From contig OX596343.1 in assembly GCA_951394405.1 (NCBI GenBank), forward strand, positions 2,604,001-2,668,000: a DNA stretch of 64,000 nucleotides, read 5' to 3'. The notes below the pieces were generated by a model. The model searched no databases. It saw only the letters and a list, made by a program, of their open reading frames with translations, and was not told the DNA's origin. Position numbers and translations under genes: made by a program. This document shows positions 13,039 to 21,935 of this stretch, one piece after another (positions within the stretch are counted from its first letter, which is position 1; each line of letters starts with the position of its first letter). The DNA comes from Coprinellus micaceus (Eukaryota; Basidiomycota; Agaricomycetes; Agaricales; Psathyrellaceae).

Positions 13039-14024
13039 ATGCATCTTTATTTCTCCCTGTTCCCCCTCCTGCCCATCGTCATCGCCACTGGAGGCATAAC
13101 ATCAAGGCAAGCCTCCCCGACGCAGTACATCATCGTCAATAACTGCCCCACTGCGCTGCCACTCTTGATCGCAGGCGACTTGGTCGAAACCATCCCCTTC
13201 CAGGGCAGCACGACCAAGTTCCGCACGGGCGACGTTCCGTTTATCAACACAAACGCGAACGGAGGGAGCATAAACACCACCGGTACCTTGAGAGCCGGGT
13301 TCAAAGCCAATGTGCGCCCTTCTCTCTCCTTGCTGGCCATCTGTCGGAAAAACCCTACCCCCCGTTGATCCCAAGTGCAACACGTGTCAACAGATGCTGG
13401 CACAAAGTCCGTTGGACCAAATGCTGGGACCGTTGGAGTCCACGTCCAACGCCTGTCCAACACCCAGTCGGGCTAGGGATCAACGGGAGGTCCAACCGGG
13501 GTGAAACGGCATTGGCCGTGGTCCACCGGCATGTCAACAGCGTCCAACGGCACTGCCGTTGGACCTGGGGGTCGGGTTTTTCCGACATCGTCCCCTGACT
13601 TCATTTACAGGGAGGCTTCTATTACTTCGTCAAAGACCCCAATCGTATCAACGCCGGGATAAAGATCGAGCCCCAGAACCACCCCACCGTACGCCCCTTT
13701 CCCCTCTTTCATTTCATTTCGAGTATAACCCTAATCCTTGAGTATAGGACAACGGGTTCTGTGTCCCAGCCATATGCGAAGACGTAGGCTGTCCAAACTC
13801 CTTCACCCTACCCCCAAACGACCAGACCTACCCGCCCACTGGGCCGACCGCGCCCGCGCCGCCGTTCTACCAGTGCCCCTTCTCGAATGTGACCTATGTC
13901 GTAACGTGAGTGAGACGGGCTGTTGTGACCGTTATGAAGTGCGGGTGAAGTGTACTGACGCGCTCTCCCTCTCCCTCTCCCTCTCACTCCCAGGTTCTGT
14001 CCGAGCGGGAATTGGGCGTCTTGA
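13039..14024 (+). CDS. Secreted thaumatin-like protein without lectin domain
   Basis: Four exons: 13039-13311, 13611-13688, 13748-13905, 13994-14024, with consistent phases, giving 179 residues. A signal peptide is clear (MHLYFSLFPLLPIVIATGG). The body has a cysteine-containing beta-rich pattern: IIVNNCPTALPLLIAGD, then FYYFVKD, then FCVPAICEDVGC and TYVVTFCPSGNW. This matches small thaumatin/osmotin-like proteins of basidiomycetes as I recall them. The gene at 14556 has the same pattern and the same first three intron positions. Here the protein stops (GNWAS, stop) where its neighbour runs on into a ricin-type lectin, so this copy either lost or never had the lectin. Intron 1 is 299 nt because a 244-bp element sits in it. 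Function unknown; probably extracellular. Confidence 0.8.
13343..13586. mobile_element. 244-bp MITE inside an intron
   Basis: The sequence begins GTCGGAAAAACCCTACCCCC and ends with its inverse (...GGGGGTCGGGTTTTTCCGAC), giving a terminal inverted repeat of about 20 bp with one mismatch. An inner perfect palindrome, GTCCAACGGCA-C-TGCCGTTGGAC, lies at 13542-13564. Removing the element leaves an intron of about 55 nt, the normal size here. ATC occurs beside both ends and may be a 2-3 bp target duplication, but this is uncertain. No coding capacity. Confidence 0.8.
13963..13990 (+). repeat. (CTCTCC)n microsatellite as polypyrimidine tract
   Basis: About four CTCTCC units precede the CAG acceptor of the last intron of the short thaumatin-like gene. 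The repeat doubles as its polypyrimidine tract. Confidence 0.75.
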
Positions 14025-14449
14025 TTATAACCAGATCGTTATCCCGTCTAGTTTGTGAAGCTTTCCAACAGAATTTCTCGAAGCGTTTCATCGATATGTG
14101 CGTTCCTTTGCATGTCTTTCGTCCCCTATCCTCCTTGCCTGTACGCTTTCGCCAACCGGGAAAGGGTAACCGGAATCATGCTCATAGGTGCATGGCCGAG
14201 GGCGATGGCTACCAGGCCGAGGCTCACCTTCCGTTAAGCGCCCACGGAGCTTAGACCGGATCATACCACTACTGATCCCGCCGCATTGGTCCCAACGAGG
14301 TACGGAATCGCGTGGTGCAGGTGATACCCCGACGTCAGTCGGGATAAAAATCGCCCACCTGGTCAAGCCTACTTCCATCCCTGTCTAGCTGGCTCTCGAG
14401 CTTGAAGGCCATGCCATCCCCATCTGACCGTTCGCGCGTTTCGGGTTCC

Positions 14450-14455
14450 TATAAA
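14450..14455 (+). promoter_or_regulatory. TATA box of the lectin-fusion gene
   Basis: TATAAA lies 101 bp before the ATG at 14556. The rest of 14025-14555 shows no gene. Confidence 0.55.
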
Positions 14456-14555
14456 GCGGGACCTCGCTTTTCTCGCTATGCTCGACGTTTTTCGCCATCA
14501 CCGCACTTCACAACTTTACGTCAACAACCAAACCCACTATACTTGCCTACAAACG

Positions 14556-15731
14556 ATGTGGAGGACACTCCAACCTTTCCTCCTTCTCGCTCTTGCTATC
14601 CAGCCCCTGTTCGCTAATCCTTTAAGGGAGACGCGACAGAGTGTACCGTATGCTTCGCAGTTCATTGTTCGGAATTCGTGCCCGGGTCCTATCCTACTCT
14701 ATATCGGAGAGACGTTGGAGTCGAGGATCCAGCCTGGAAGGAACGTGACGAAGTTCTCTGCGCCTGGGTTCTTCTTCACCAATGCGGTCGGTGGGAATGC
14801 AAACGGGTCTGGGACTACGAGGGCTGGGTTCTTCGACGTGAGTCTTGCTTGAGGTGTATCCAATTGCCCTTTTCAGTTCTGACTTGTCATTATAGCAAGG
14901 CTACTACTACATTGTTAGGGACGGGAATGGCCCTATCAATACCGGATTGAGGGTCGAACCCCTCTACAGAACCCCTGTGAGTCGGACCGTAGCTCGCATA
15001 GGTTGAACCGCTTACAAACCACCTGCTTCAGAGCGCAGGCTTCTGCGTCCCCATCGAATGCAACTCACCCACCTGCGCCTCCGGTTTCAGCCAACCACCA
15101 ACCCGCTTCCCACCCGTGAACGACGCAGTCGCCCCCACACCTCCTTACTACCGCTGCCCCTTCCAAAACACGACCTACGCCATCACGTTCTGCCCCAGCG
15201 GGACGTGGCACGGGGCAAGGCAAATTCATCCTGGGAACAACGCGGATATGTGTTTGGACGTGAGGGGGGCGGTGTTTGAGAATGGGACGCCGGTGCAGGT
15301 GTATGAGTGTAATGGGACGCCGGCGCAGGATTGGTATTTGAATTGGGGGAGTACGAAGGTTAGGTTGGCGGGGACGAATTTTTGTTTGGATGCTGGTACG
15401 AGTGAGTGTTTCGATACCTTACCCTTTGCAGTGGCTTTGTTGAGGGCTCATGGATTCACGATGAATACGCAGACCCCGCAAGCGGCGTTGGGATGAAGAT
15501 CTGGCAGTGTTACGATAATCTGCCGGCTCAGCAGTGGTATTACACCGATGACAATAGGCTCGCCGTCGAGGGAAAAGGTATGCTCGTTGTGAACCACTAT
15601 ATCGAGCTCCATTGACGCGTGCTCTGTTAGGTCAATGCTTGGATCTGCCCAATGGGGTGCTTACGAACTCGAACCAAGTGCAGACATGGCAATGCACGGA
15701 CGGTAATAACAATCAAGTGTGGACGTTCTAA
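14556..15731 (+). CDS. Secreted thaumatin-like / ricin-B lectin fusion protein
   Basis: Five exons: 14556-14837, 14896-14976, 15032-15401, 15473-15577, 15631-15731, with consistent phases, giving 312 residues. I chose ATG 14556 because it starts a clear signal peptide (MWRTLQPFLLLALAIQPLFA); upstream in-frame Met codons lie in the leader. Residues ~25-160 repeat the neighbour's thaumatin-like pattern (QFIVRNSCPGPILLYIGE; YYYIVRD; GFCVPIEC; YAITFCPSGTW). Residues ~170-312 are one beta-trefoil of ricin B type with QxW-type motifs AQDWYL, AQQWYY and NQVWTF and the usual CLD repeats. The lectin part would bind glycans outside the cell. It is only the carbohydrate-binding module; no catalytic toxin chain is present. 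Possible roles are cell-wall or defence functions, by inference. Confidence 0.85.
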
Positions 15732-17173
15732 TCGGACCTTTCGTCGATTCTCTTATCTCCCATCGTATCCCATTCTTGGACTTTGAATTCCTGGACTGAA
15801 GTTGTACGGACGGACGGATCCTGAGCTCCTCCCAAAGACATTGTATTGTTCACCAAAAATCTTCTATGTACTTTTGCGACCGTCACTCGACCCTATGAAT
15901 ACCTTTAACCATTTGCCCGTGCTCCGGTTCTCGCGTTCTGATGAGAGCGTGGCGCATCCACGAGTAGACGAAGGCCCCCACCCCTTGTGCGCCACTGGGA
16001 ATGAGGACCAGAAACCCCAAAACATACAATACTGTAGTGCACTTCATCTCCCTAACTCCACCCTCCACCTTGTGCTCTGAAATTGAACCCTGCCGACCTA
16101 TCCACAATAATCGAGCCGAATGATTGAACGGTAGGTAGCACTCACGGCTCTTGGTCCCAATAAGGAAGCGGCCGCTACCCGCATGAGACGACAATGACAT
16201 ACTGTGGAACGTCGCGGAGTTGCAATCTGGTCTTTATTCAGAATTCAAGGCTTCCTCCTGACCTCCGTGCGCAACCAACCCACGATTCGAAGCAACTGCA
16301 GGCTAGCCTCGAACCACAGCACAATTCCGTGAACGCATTAGTTAGCCTTGGTAAAACGCCTCATTCCCTCTTCTGACTCAAGAGAATATCGCTCTGACTG
16401 TCGTTGGTCGGTGGTTCCTCCTTGAACCGCGAGGACTCGGAATGGCGCATCCTCCCCTTCAATCCCAATTGAATCGGGCCGTATCGTGGATGTCACATTT
16501 GGGTCACTATACACCAGAAGGGGCGTCAGGCGATAAGGTAGGAACTGCCAGCTGACCAGCTCAAAGGGATTGGTTTGGGCAACGTTCTTCGCCCTGCTCC
16601 CTTATCTTCTCCTGGCCCCTGGCGCCGACAGGGTCGATGGAAGAATTCTTCCATGTTCACTACTTTGTTCGGCCAAAGGGGCTCAGGGGTCAGGAGCAAA
16701 CCGTAAAGTGGCGTTCTTCAATTAGACCTCTCCGTGACGCTTTGACTTCGATGAATGCCCCGGTCTCTCGATTCAGTCGAGAGCATTCAAACGCGCAAGC
16801 CAGGTGAACACGCCTCCCCCTCAAAGCGATCACAAGGCTGGTCGCAATCGACCAATCGAAACGACATCTCACGTTCATTGGTCAGGGCGCATTTTCGCCA
16901 CCGACGAATTCGCCAAACGACCTACCAATCTCCCTTTCTACCGAGCTTTGTGGCGCAACCTATGACGCGGGCTGCATTCCTCCTCTCTTTCTGGCTTCTG
17001 TGCATTCAGGCTACCTAGTATGTCTTAACGAGGGGTATGAGGACGGAGAGGCTATAAAGCACCCTCCTCCTCTCCCCATCTTCTCAGTGCTCTGCACATC
17101 CAACCCCGGTCCCACTATCAGGTCAGAGAGCTCTCTTCACCATCAGTTCGCGTTCGTTCATGCTAACTCCAAC
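15732..17173. other. Intergenic; one possible small secreted ORF
   Basis: Mostly without features. On the minus strand 16047-15883 encodes 54 residues beginning MKCTTVLYVLGFLVLIPSGA, which looks like a signal peptide. The rest (SWMRHALIRTREPEHG...) is unfamiliar and has no CAAX end, so a pheromone precursor is not supported. It may be chance. The right end is the promoter of the decarboxylase-like gene. Confidence 0.3.
17053..17058 (+). promoter_or_regulatory. TATA box of the decarboxylase-like gene
   Basis: TATAAA is followed by a strong CT-rich stretch (ACCCTCCTCCTCTCCCC), a layout common at fungal transcription starts. It lies 121 bp before ATG 17174. Confidence 0.65.
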
Positions 17174-18479
17174 ATGACCTTAGAGATGTCCAGTCCCGAT
17201 CCTCGATTGGTTGAGCAGTTCCGCAAGGGAGGATGGCTCCCTACGAGTCGGGAGGTCCTGGTGAAGTGGCTTCTGGCCAAGCTCAAACAGGCGCGCGATG
17301 CTGACGCCCTGCTTGCGCCGCCTCTCCAAGAGCTGAAGGATATGATCGACGACGACGGTGATATGTACATGGGGTTCAATCGTATGTTTGAGAATGGGAC
17401 CACGGTAGGTGGAACTCGCTTTTCGCACGACGTCGTACTCAACCCCACTCCAGGTGAAGAACTACGACGAGATGCTGATCATGATGAATCAGATCCTTGG
17501 GGAGGCGCCGTACTACGGAGATATTGGGCCCCCGTTCTACATGATTCTCTACGAAGCGATGAACACCGATGGAGGTTTCACTGCGTTCCTGGCGGATAAA
17601 CTTAACGCTCAGTTCAAGAAGGTCTTCGACTACTGGGCCGACTACCTCATCACCCCTGACTCCACTGCCGTTCTGACCGAAGAGGAGGGTGGATGGTTCA
17701 GCCCTGCTGCCATTTCGGCTATGGAGGTTGGCTTTGACGGGCTCACCTTCGACCAGATCTTCGCTTGCGACCCTGCCCAGCCTCACAAGGGCTATACCTC
17801 TTGGGATGATTTCTTCGTCCGCACCTTCAACACCGGCGTCCGCACCCTGGAGCTCCCGGATGAACCCGCCGTGATCAACGCAGCCTGCGAGTCGGTCTTC
17901 TATAACGTCGCCTACGACGTTAAAGAGAACGACCAGTTCTGGATCAAAGGCGAGCCCTACTCCCTTCACCACATGCTCAACCACGACGAAGAGTACGGCA
18001 ATGACTTCATCGGGGGGACCGTGCTCCAAGGGTTCCTCCAGGTCACTGGCTACCATCGCTGGCACTCTCCGGTCGATGGCACGATCAAGAAGATCGTCAC
18101 CGTCCCTGGCACTTACTTCGTCCAATCCCCCGCCGTGCTCAACTCTCCCCCGGAGGACAACCCGTACCTCCAGTCCCTCGGGTTCATCACCTCTCTCACC
18201 ACGCGCATGCTCATCTTCATCGAATCGTCTAACACCAGCATCGGTTTGATGTGCTTCATTGCGGTCGGGATGACGGAGGTGTCGACTTGCCAGGCTACGG
18301 TGGCGCTTGAGCAGGAAGTGAAGCGTGGAGATGAGTTGGGGATGTTCCACTTTGGGGGGAGCTCTCATTGTTTGATCTTCAAGAAGGGTGCGGCGATCCA
18401 GTGGGACGGGGATGTGACTGTGCCGGGAACCTTGATCAGGGTTAGGGGGGCTATCGGCGCGGCGGGCACTCCAACTTGA
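17174..18479 (+). CDS. Phosphatidylserine-decarboxylase-like enzyme
   Basis: Two exons, 17174-17404 and 17454-18479, with a 49-nt intron, giving 418 residues. The protein belongs to the soluble PSD-like branch that includes fungal aromatic amino-acid decarboxylases such as PsiD. Recognisable parts are WLPTSREVLVKWL (near residue 20), KGYTSWDDFFVRTF (about 180-195), INACES, FWIKGEPYSLHHML, GGTVLQGFL, YHRWHSPVDG and GLMCFIAVGMTEVS. Near residues 378-381 GGSS sits where PSDs have the LGST/GGST self-cleavage site. The cleavage serine that becomes the pyruvoyl group is therefore present, with Ser for Thr after it. No transmembrane helix or targeting signal is seen, so a cytosolic enzyme is likely. 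The substrate (phosphatidylserine or an aromatic amino acid) cannot be told from sequence. No other biosynthetic genes sit beside it. Confidence 0.85.
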
Positions 18480-19011
18480 AAGCCATTTCGGACTCTTATG
18501 ATGTCGTCTCTAAACCCAGTCTGTCAGACCTGCTCTCCGCCTCCCTCGTATATAACAAATATTCGAATGTATATTAGTCGTAACAATAGGCCAAGGCGCC
18601 TCAAATGTACAGTAGTGTGATACGTCCCTCTTTCTACCTTAGAGTGCCTGAGAATGTTTACGAGTGCCCGCACAGCCATCGTGGGGAGAGTCGATGGAAC
18701 AGGAACCCCTCGAAAGCCGAAGGATGTGAAATCGAACTCAGTACAGCCTTCATGGATTGTGAGGTGTGCTCACGAGTTCAGTCTTGAGAGTATGCGCTCT
18801 AGGTCGATCGACGAGAACGTACGTCGACATGGTGTGTGTGTATGGTGGAGGGTGGGGTAACGTTCATTCTAAATCTAGACAAGTCGTCCTATGAATGATG
18901 TGGTGGTGTTTGGTAGTGTTTGATCCGATGGGCATGCGTGATTTTCACCAGAGCGCAGCGCTTCAACTCCGACGCGGTTGCCACAACTCTGTCCTCCTTC
19001 TTCCAGCCAAC
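18480..19011. other. Intergenic, no gene
   Basis: 3' flank of the decarboxylase-like gene and upstream region of the DUF6535-type gene. Nothing specific is visible. Confidence 0.4.
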
Positions 19012-21259
19012 ATGGTTTCGGGATCCAAGCCCTCAAATGAAGAACATTACAAACCTCCGCCACACCAAACTAACGACCAGGGAACTGGGCCCCCTCCAGT
19101 ATGCCCATCTTTGAGAAAGTCGTCCTCTCATCCTCTAATGCTCCTCTCTTTAGGCGAAGTTGTGGCCCCCCAATGGGCCTCTTCAAGATTCACTACCCGC
19201 CCTCAAGGGAGACCCGTGGAAGGTAGCTTTAGAGAAGGAAAGAAAATACGACCGGGAACAATGCGAAGTCTGGAAAGACGAAATCGACAAAGTCCTACTC
19301 TTCGTAAGTACACAAGGTAACGCTGCCAGGACTCGCTCCCCTGACGTTAAGATCTCGGAAAGGCGGCCCTCTTCTCCGCCATTGTAACCGCGTTCACTAT
19401 TGAGTCAACCAAACGGCTTGAGATTGACAATGGGGAGGCCGCATCAATGCTACTCTATGTGATGCACCGACAACTTGACAGCATCGCTCGTCAAAACATC
19501 ACGTTGCTTCCGCCTGTCATCCCCAATCCCATATCCACTTTCCGTTCACCAAACTATGCCGTCCATGTTAATATCTGCTGGTATCTCAGCTTGACCCTCA
19601 GCCTCACGACCGTGGTCATTGGGATACTGTGCTTACAGTGGCTACGAGAGCACCGCAGAGATCGAAGTGCCTCTGCCGAAAAGGTTGTGTTTACCCGAGC
19701 CATTCGGATCCATGCCTTGAACCTGTGGAAGGTGCCAACGCTCGTTGGAGCCCTCCCCGTCCTTCTCCTCGCCTCTCTCCTCCTCTTCTTCGCCGGTTTA
19801 AACATTCTGCTCTGGAACGTTAATCAAGCGGTCGCTGTGGTTTCCTCCGCTGCTATTGGCGCTACTGTCCTGGTACTCCTCGCTACTTCCATCATACCCG
19901 CCATTAACCATCGTTGCGCCTTCAGGTCCCCACAAGTCTGGGTGTTCTATTATCTTTGGCGGACATGCAGCGCATGGTTCATCGGATTACGCTTCTTTGG
20001 CGAGTTCTTCCTGGCGTCTTTTTCTGCGACAGTTTCTGCTGGGGCGACTCTGTCTCACAGGGAACAACGGCGGGATCTACTGTACAAAATATCGAGAACG
20101 TGGGCACGTCTCCTTTTGTTCTGGAGAGGCGCACAGAGCCCACGCCTGAAAGATTGGCTCACAATAGACGAGGATACAGCAGCCGTCCAGCTCTATCGAA
20201 AGGGGAATAGCGCGGATTCGCCCACTCCGTGGCAATGGTACACATCCGCATTCGCCCAGGATAAGGAGGCGATGCTCGCATTTCTTGGGTGCGTCGAGAT
20301 GCAGGAACTCTTCGGGGCGACCAAGCGGCGACAGATGCTAGAAATCATGTACTCCTCGTTTCTTTGCCACCTTCTACCCACACGTCCGCCGACCCTCGAC
20401 CTCGATGTTATCAAAGACGACAATGTGACGTTGGCACTCTGCCACGCCTATGCAAGCCGACTCGATCGAGCCTTGGAACCATACATTTTCGACCGTCGAC
20501 TGGAGTTGCATCTCAGAATCATCAACACATATTCAATACGCACCAACGAGATCATACGCTACGTCCTTGAAGAGTTCACGGTGATTATCCAATTATCATC
20601 CGACCTTAGTCGGCGGGCCATCGCCAGTGCTTTGCCGGAGGGTGAGTAGTCCTGACTGTTGAGTGTATGGCTCATTCACCCCAATCTCATCTTCATTCCA
20701 ATCTGTAGGTGGCCATGAACAGATTCAAGAAACCCTGTACGCGGCAATAACACAACGCGAAAACCGTACCGCGGACGACATCAGAGTCTGCGTTGCCACG
20801 ATGCTATATCTTTTACCCCACCAATCCTCCCCACCAACCACCCTCGTCTCTCTAAATCACCGCCTTGAGGGCGCGGTGAAGGCTTCACATTCCGCCACCC
20901 CACAAGCTCTGCTTGGGAATGTCGCCGATTATCTCCATTGCTGTTACCGGCAGCACGAAGACCAATTTCAGACATGGAGGGACACCTTTTCATCGCTAGC
21001 ACGCGAGATAAATATCAAAATATCGAAGCCCGGAAATCAGGGCCTGCGGCGCAGAGTTGCTCCTCGGTATGACGGAGTGTACGGGCACACACGTCAATGG
21101 CACTGGGTAGACTTCGCTCGAGAACAATTCGGCCTTGAACCAGCCGTCCACCCTCTGGTCGAATCTGAAGCTACCGGAGGTCCTCCAACTCCGCCACCCA
21201 ACGTAGGGTCGCCCCTCCTGGCTTATAACAACGATTCCACACGAAATCTTGTCGATTGA
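19012..21259 (+). CDS. DUF6535-type multi-pass membrane protein
   Basis: Four exons: 19012-19098, 19154-19303, 19363-20641, 20709-21259, with consistent phases, giving 688 residues. The N-terminal module (DREQCEVWKDEIDKVLLF, then AALFSAIVTAFTIES across an intron) is the hallmark I know from the DUF6535 family, which is expanded in Agaricomycetes. Four hydrophobic segments follow: AALFSAIVTAF, CWYLSLTLSLTTVVIGILCL, VGALPVLLLASLLLFFAGLN and AIGATVLVLLATSIIPAI. After these comes a long, probably cytoplasmic, helical C-terminal part of about 450 residues. Function of the family is unknown. The family name is from memory and should be confirmed by a profile search. No break is seen. Confidence 0.8.
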
Positions 21260-21667
21260 GCCTCTCCTGTGTTGCTCCCCCCTTCCTCGAACTCCGGCGT
21301 TCATGCATTCCTTTTGTCGCCGGCCCTTTGAATTTTCTTGTCGGGACGCTTTCCCACTTGTAGGGGTCGCACACTTCACTTTCGCTCCTTCCTCATATCC
21401 GATGCCTCCTTCGACGTGTCATTGAAAGGAGATAGATAGACCGTGACAGTGATGGAGGCCAGGGTACCATGCGTGGATGCAGGACACACTGGCACGATGG
21501 CCCTAGTACCTCCTCCGTGAAATGGAGATATCCCGACCGTTGGTGTTTCGAATTTAGGAATAGTAAGCGACACCAGCATGGTGAGTGAACGTTAATGGAG
21601 GAGGTGTTGGACCCAACCGACGAGAGTGCTACAGGGCGGCCTATAGCTAAATGCCGGGCATGATGAG
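21260..21667. other. Intergenic, no gene
   Basis: 408 bp between the membrane-protein stop and the terminal CAGTG of the left hAT copy. If the left copy is a separate insertion, its 8-bp target would be 21660-21667 (ATGATGAG). Confidence 0.4.
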
Positions 21668-21775
21668 CAGTGTTGGCATTGACCAGGTCCTGACCGGGTC
21701 TTGACTGGTCGGTCTTGACGGGTCAAACACAGCCACTGACTGGTCAATGACCAGTCAACGGCAATTCCCGAGATA
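21668..21775. repeat. GGTCA/TGACC-rich subterminal repeat (3' end)
   Basis: The first ~105 bp contain many TGACC/GGTCA words, including a near-palindrome GACTGGTCA-A-TGACCAGTC. The opposite end of the element (24975-25058) has the same words. This pattern fits transposase-binding sites. Confidence 0.7.
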
Positions 21776-21935
21776 TTATCAGCGTCGCGAGTACCTTTTG
21801 TTCTTCACTTATTTCTTGGTGTCTCTCCGCCGTCTGTGCTCTAAACAGATGCAGAATAGATTAAGATAACAATTAAGGTAAGAGTGTTAGAGATTAGAAT
21901 TGATGAAGTGCCCCAATTGATAACTCGCGCCAGAT

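Noticed and set aside
14556..15731. Ricin-like toxin
   Set aside because: Only the sugar-binding B-type trefoil is present, fused to a thaumatin-like domain; there is no N-glycosidase chain.
15883..16047. Mating pheromone precursor on the minus strand
   Set aside because: It has a signal-like N-terminus but no C-terminal CAAX box and no receptor gene nearby.
17439..18368. 309-codon ORF on the minus strand opposite the decarboxylase-like gene
   Set aside because: It is an antisense shadow of a G/C-rich coding exon. Its product is low-complexity Glu/Val/Asp/Arg sequence with no motif, while the plus strand encodes a recognised family.
17174..18479. Psilocybin-like biosynthetic cluster around the PSD-like enzyme
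   Set aside because: None of the partner genes (kinase, methyltransferase, P450, transporter) is present nearby; neighbours are a membrane protein and lectin-type genes.
21668..21775. CRISPR-like or satellite array
   Set aside because: The GGTCA words vary in spacing and orientation and are confined to transposon ends; there are no equal spacers.
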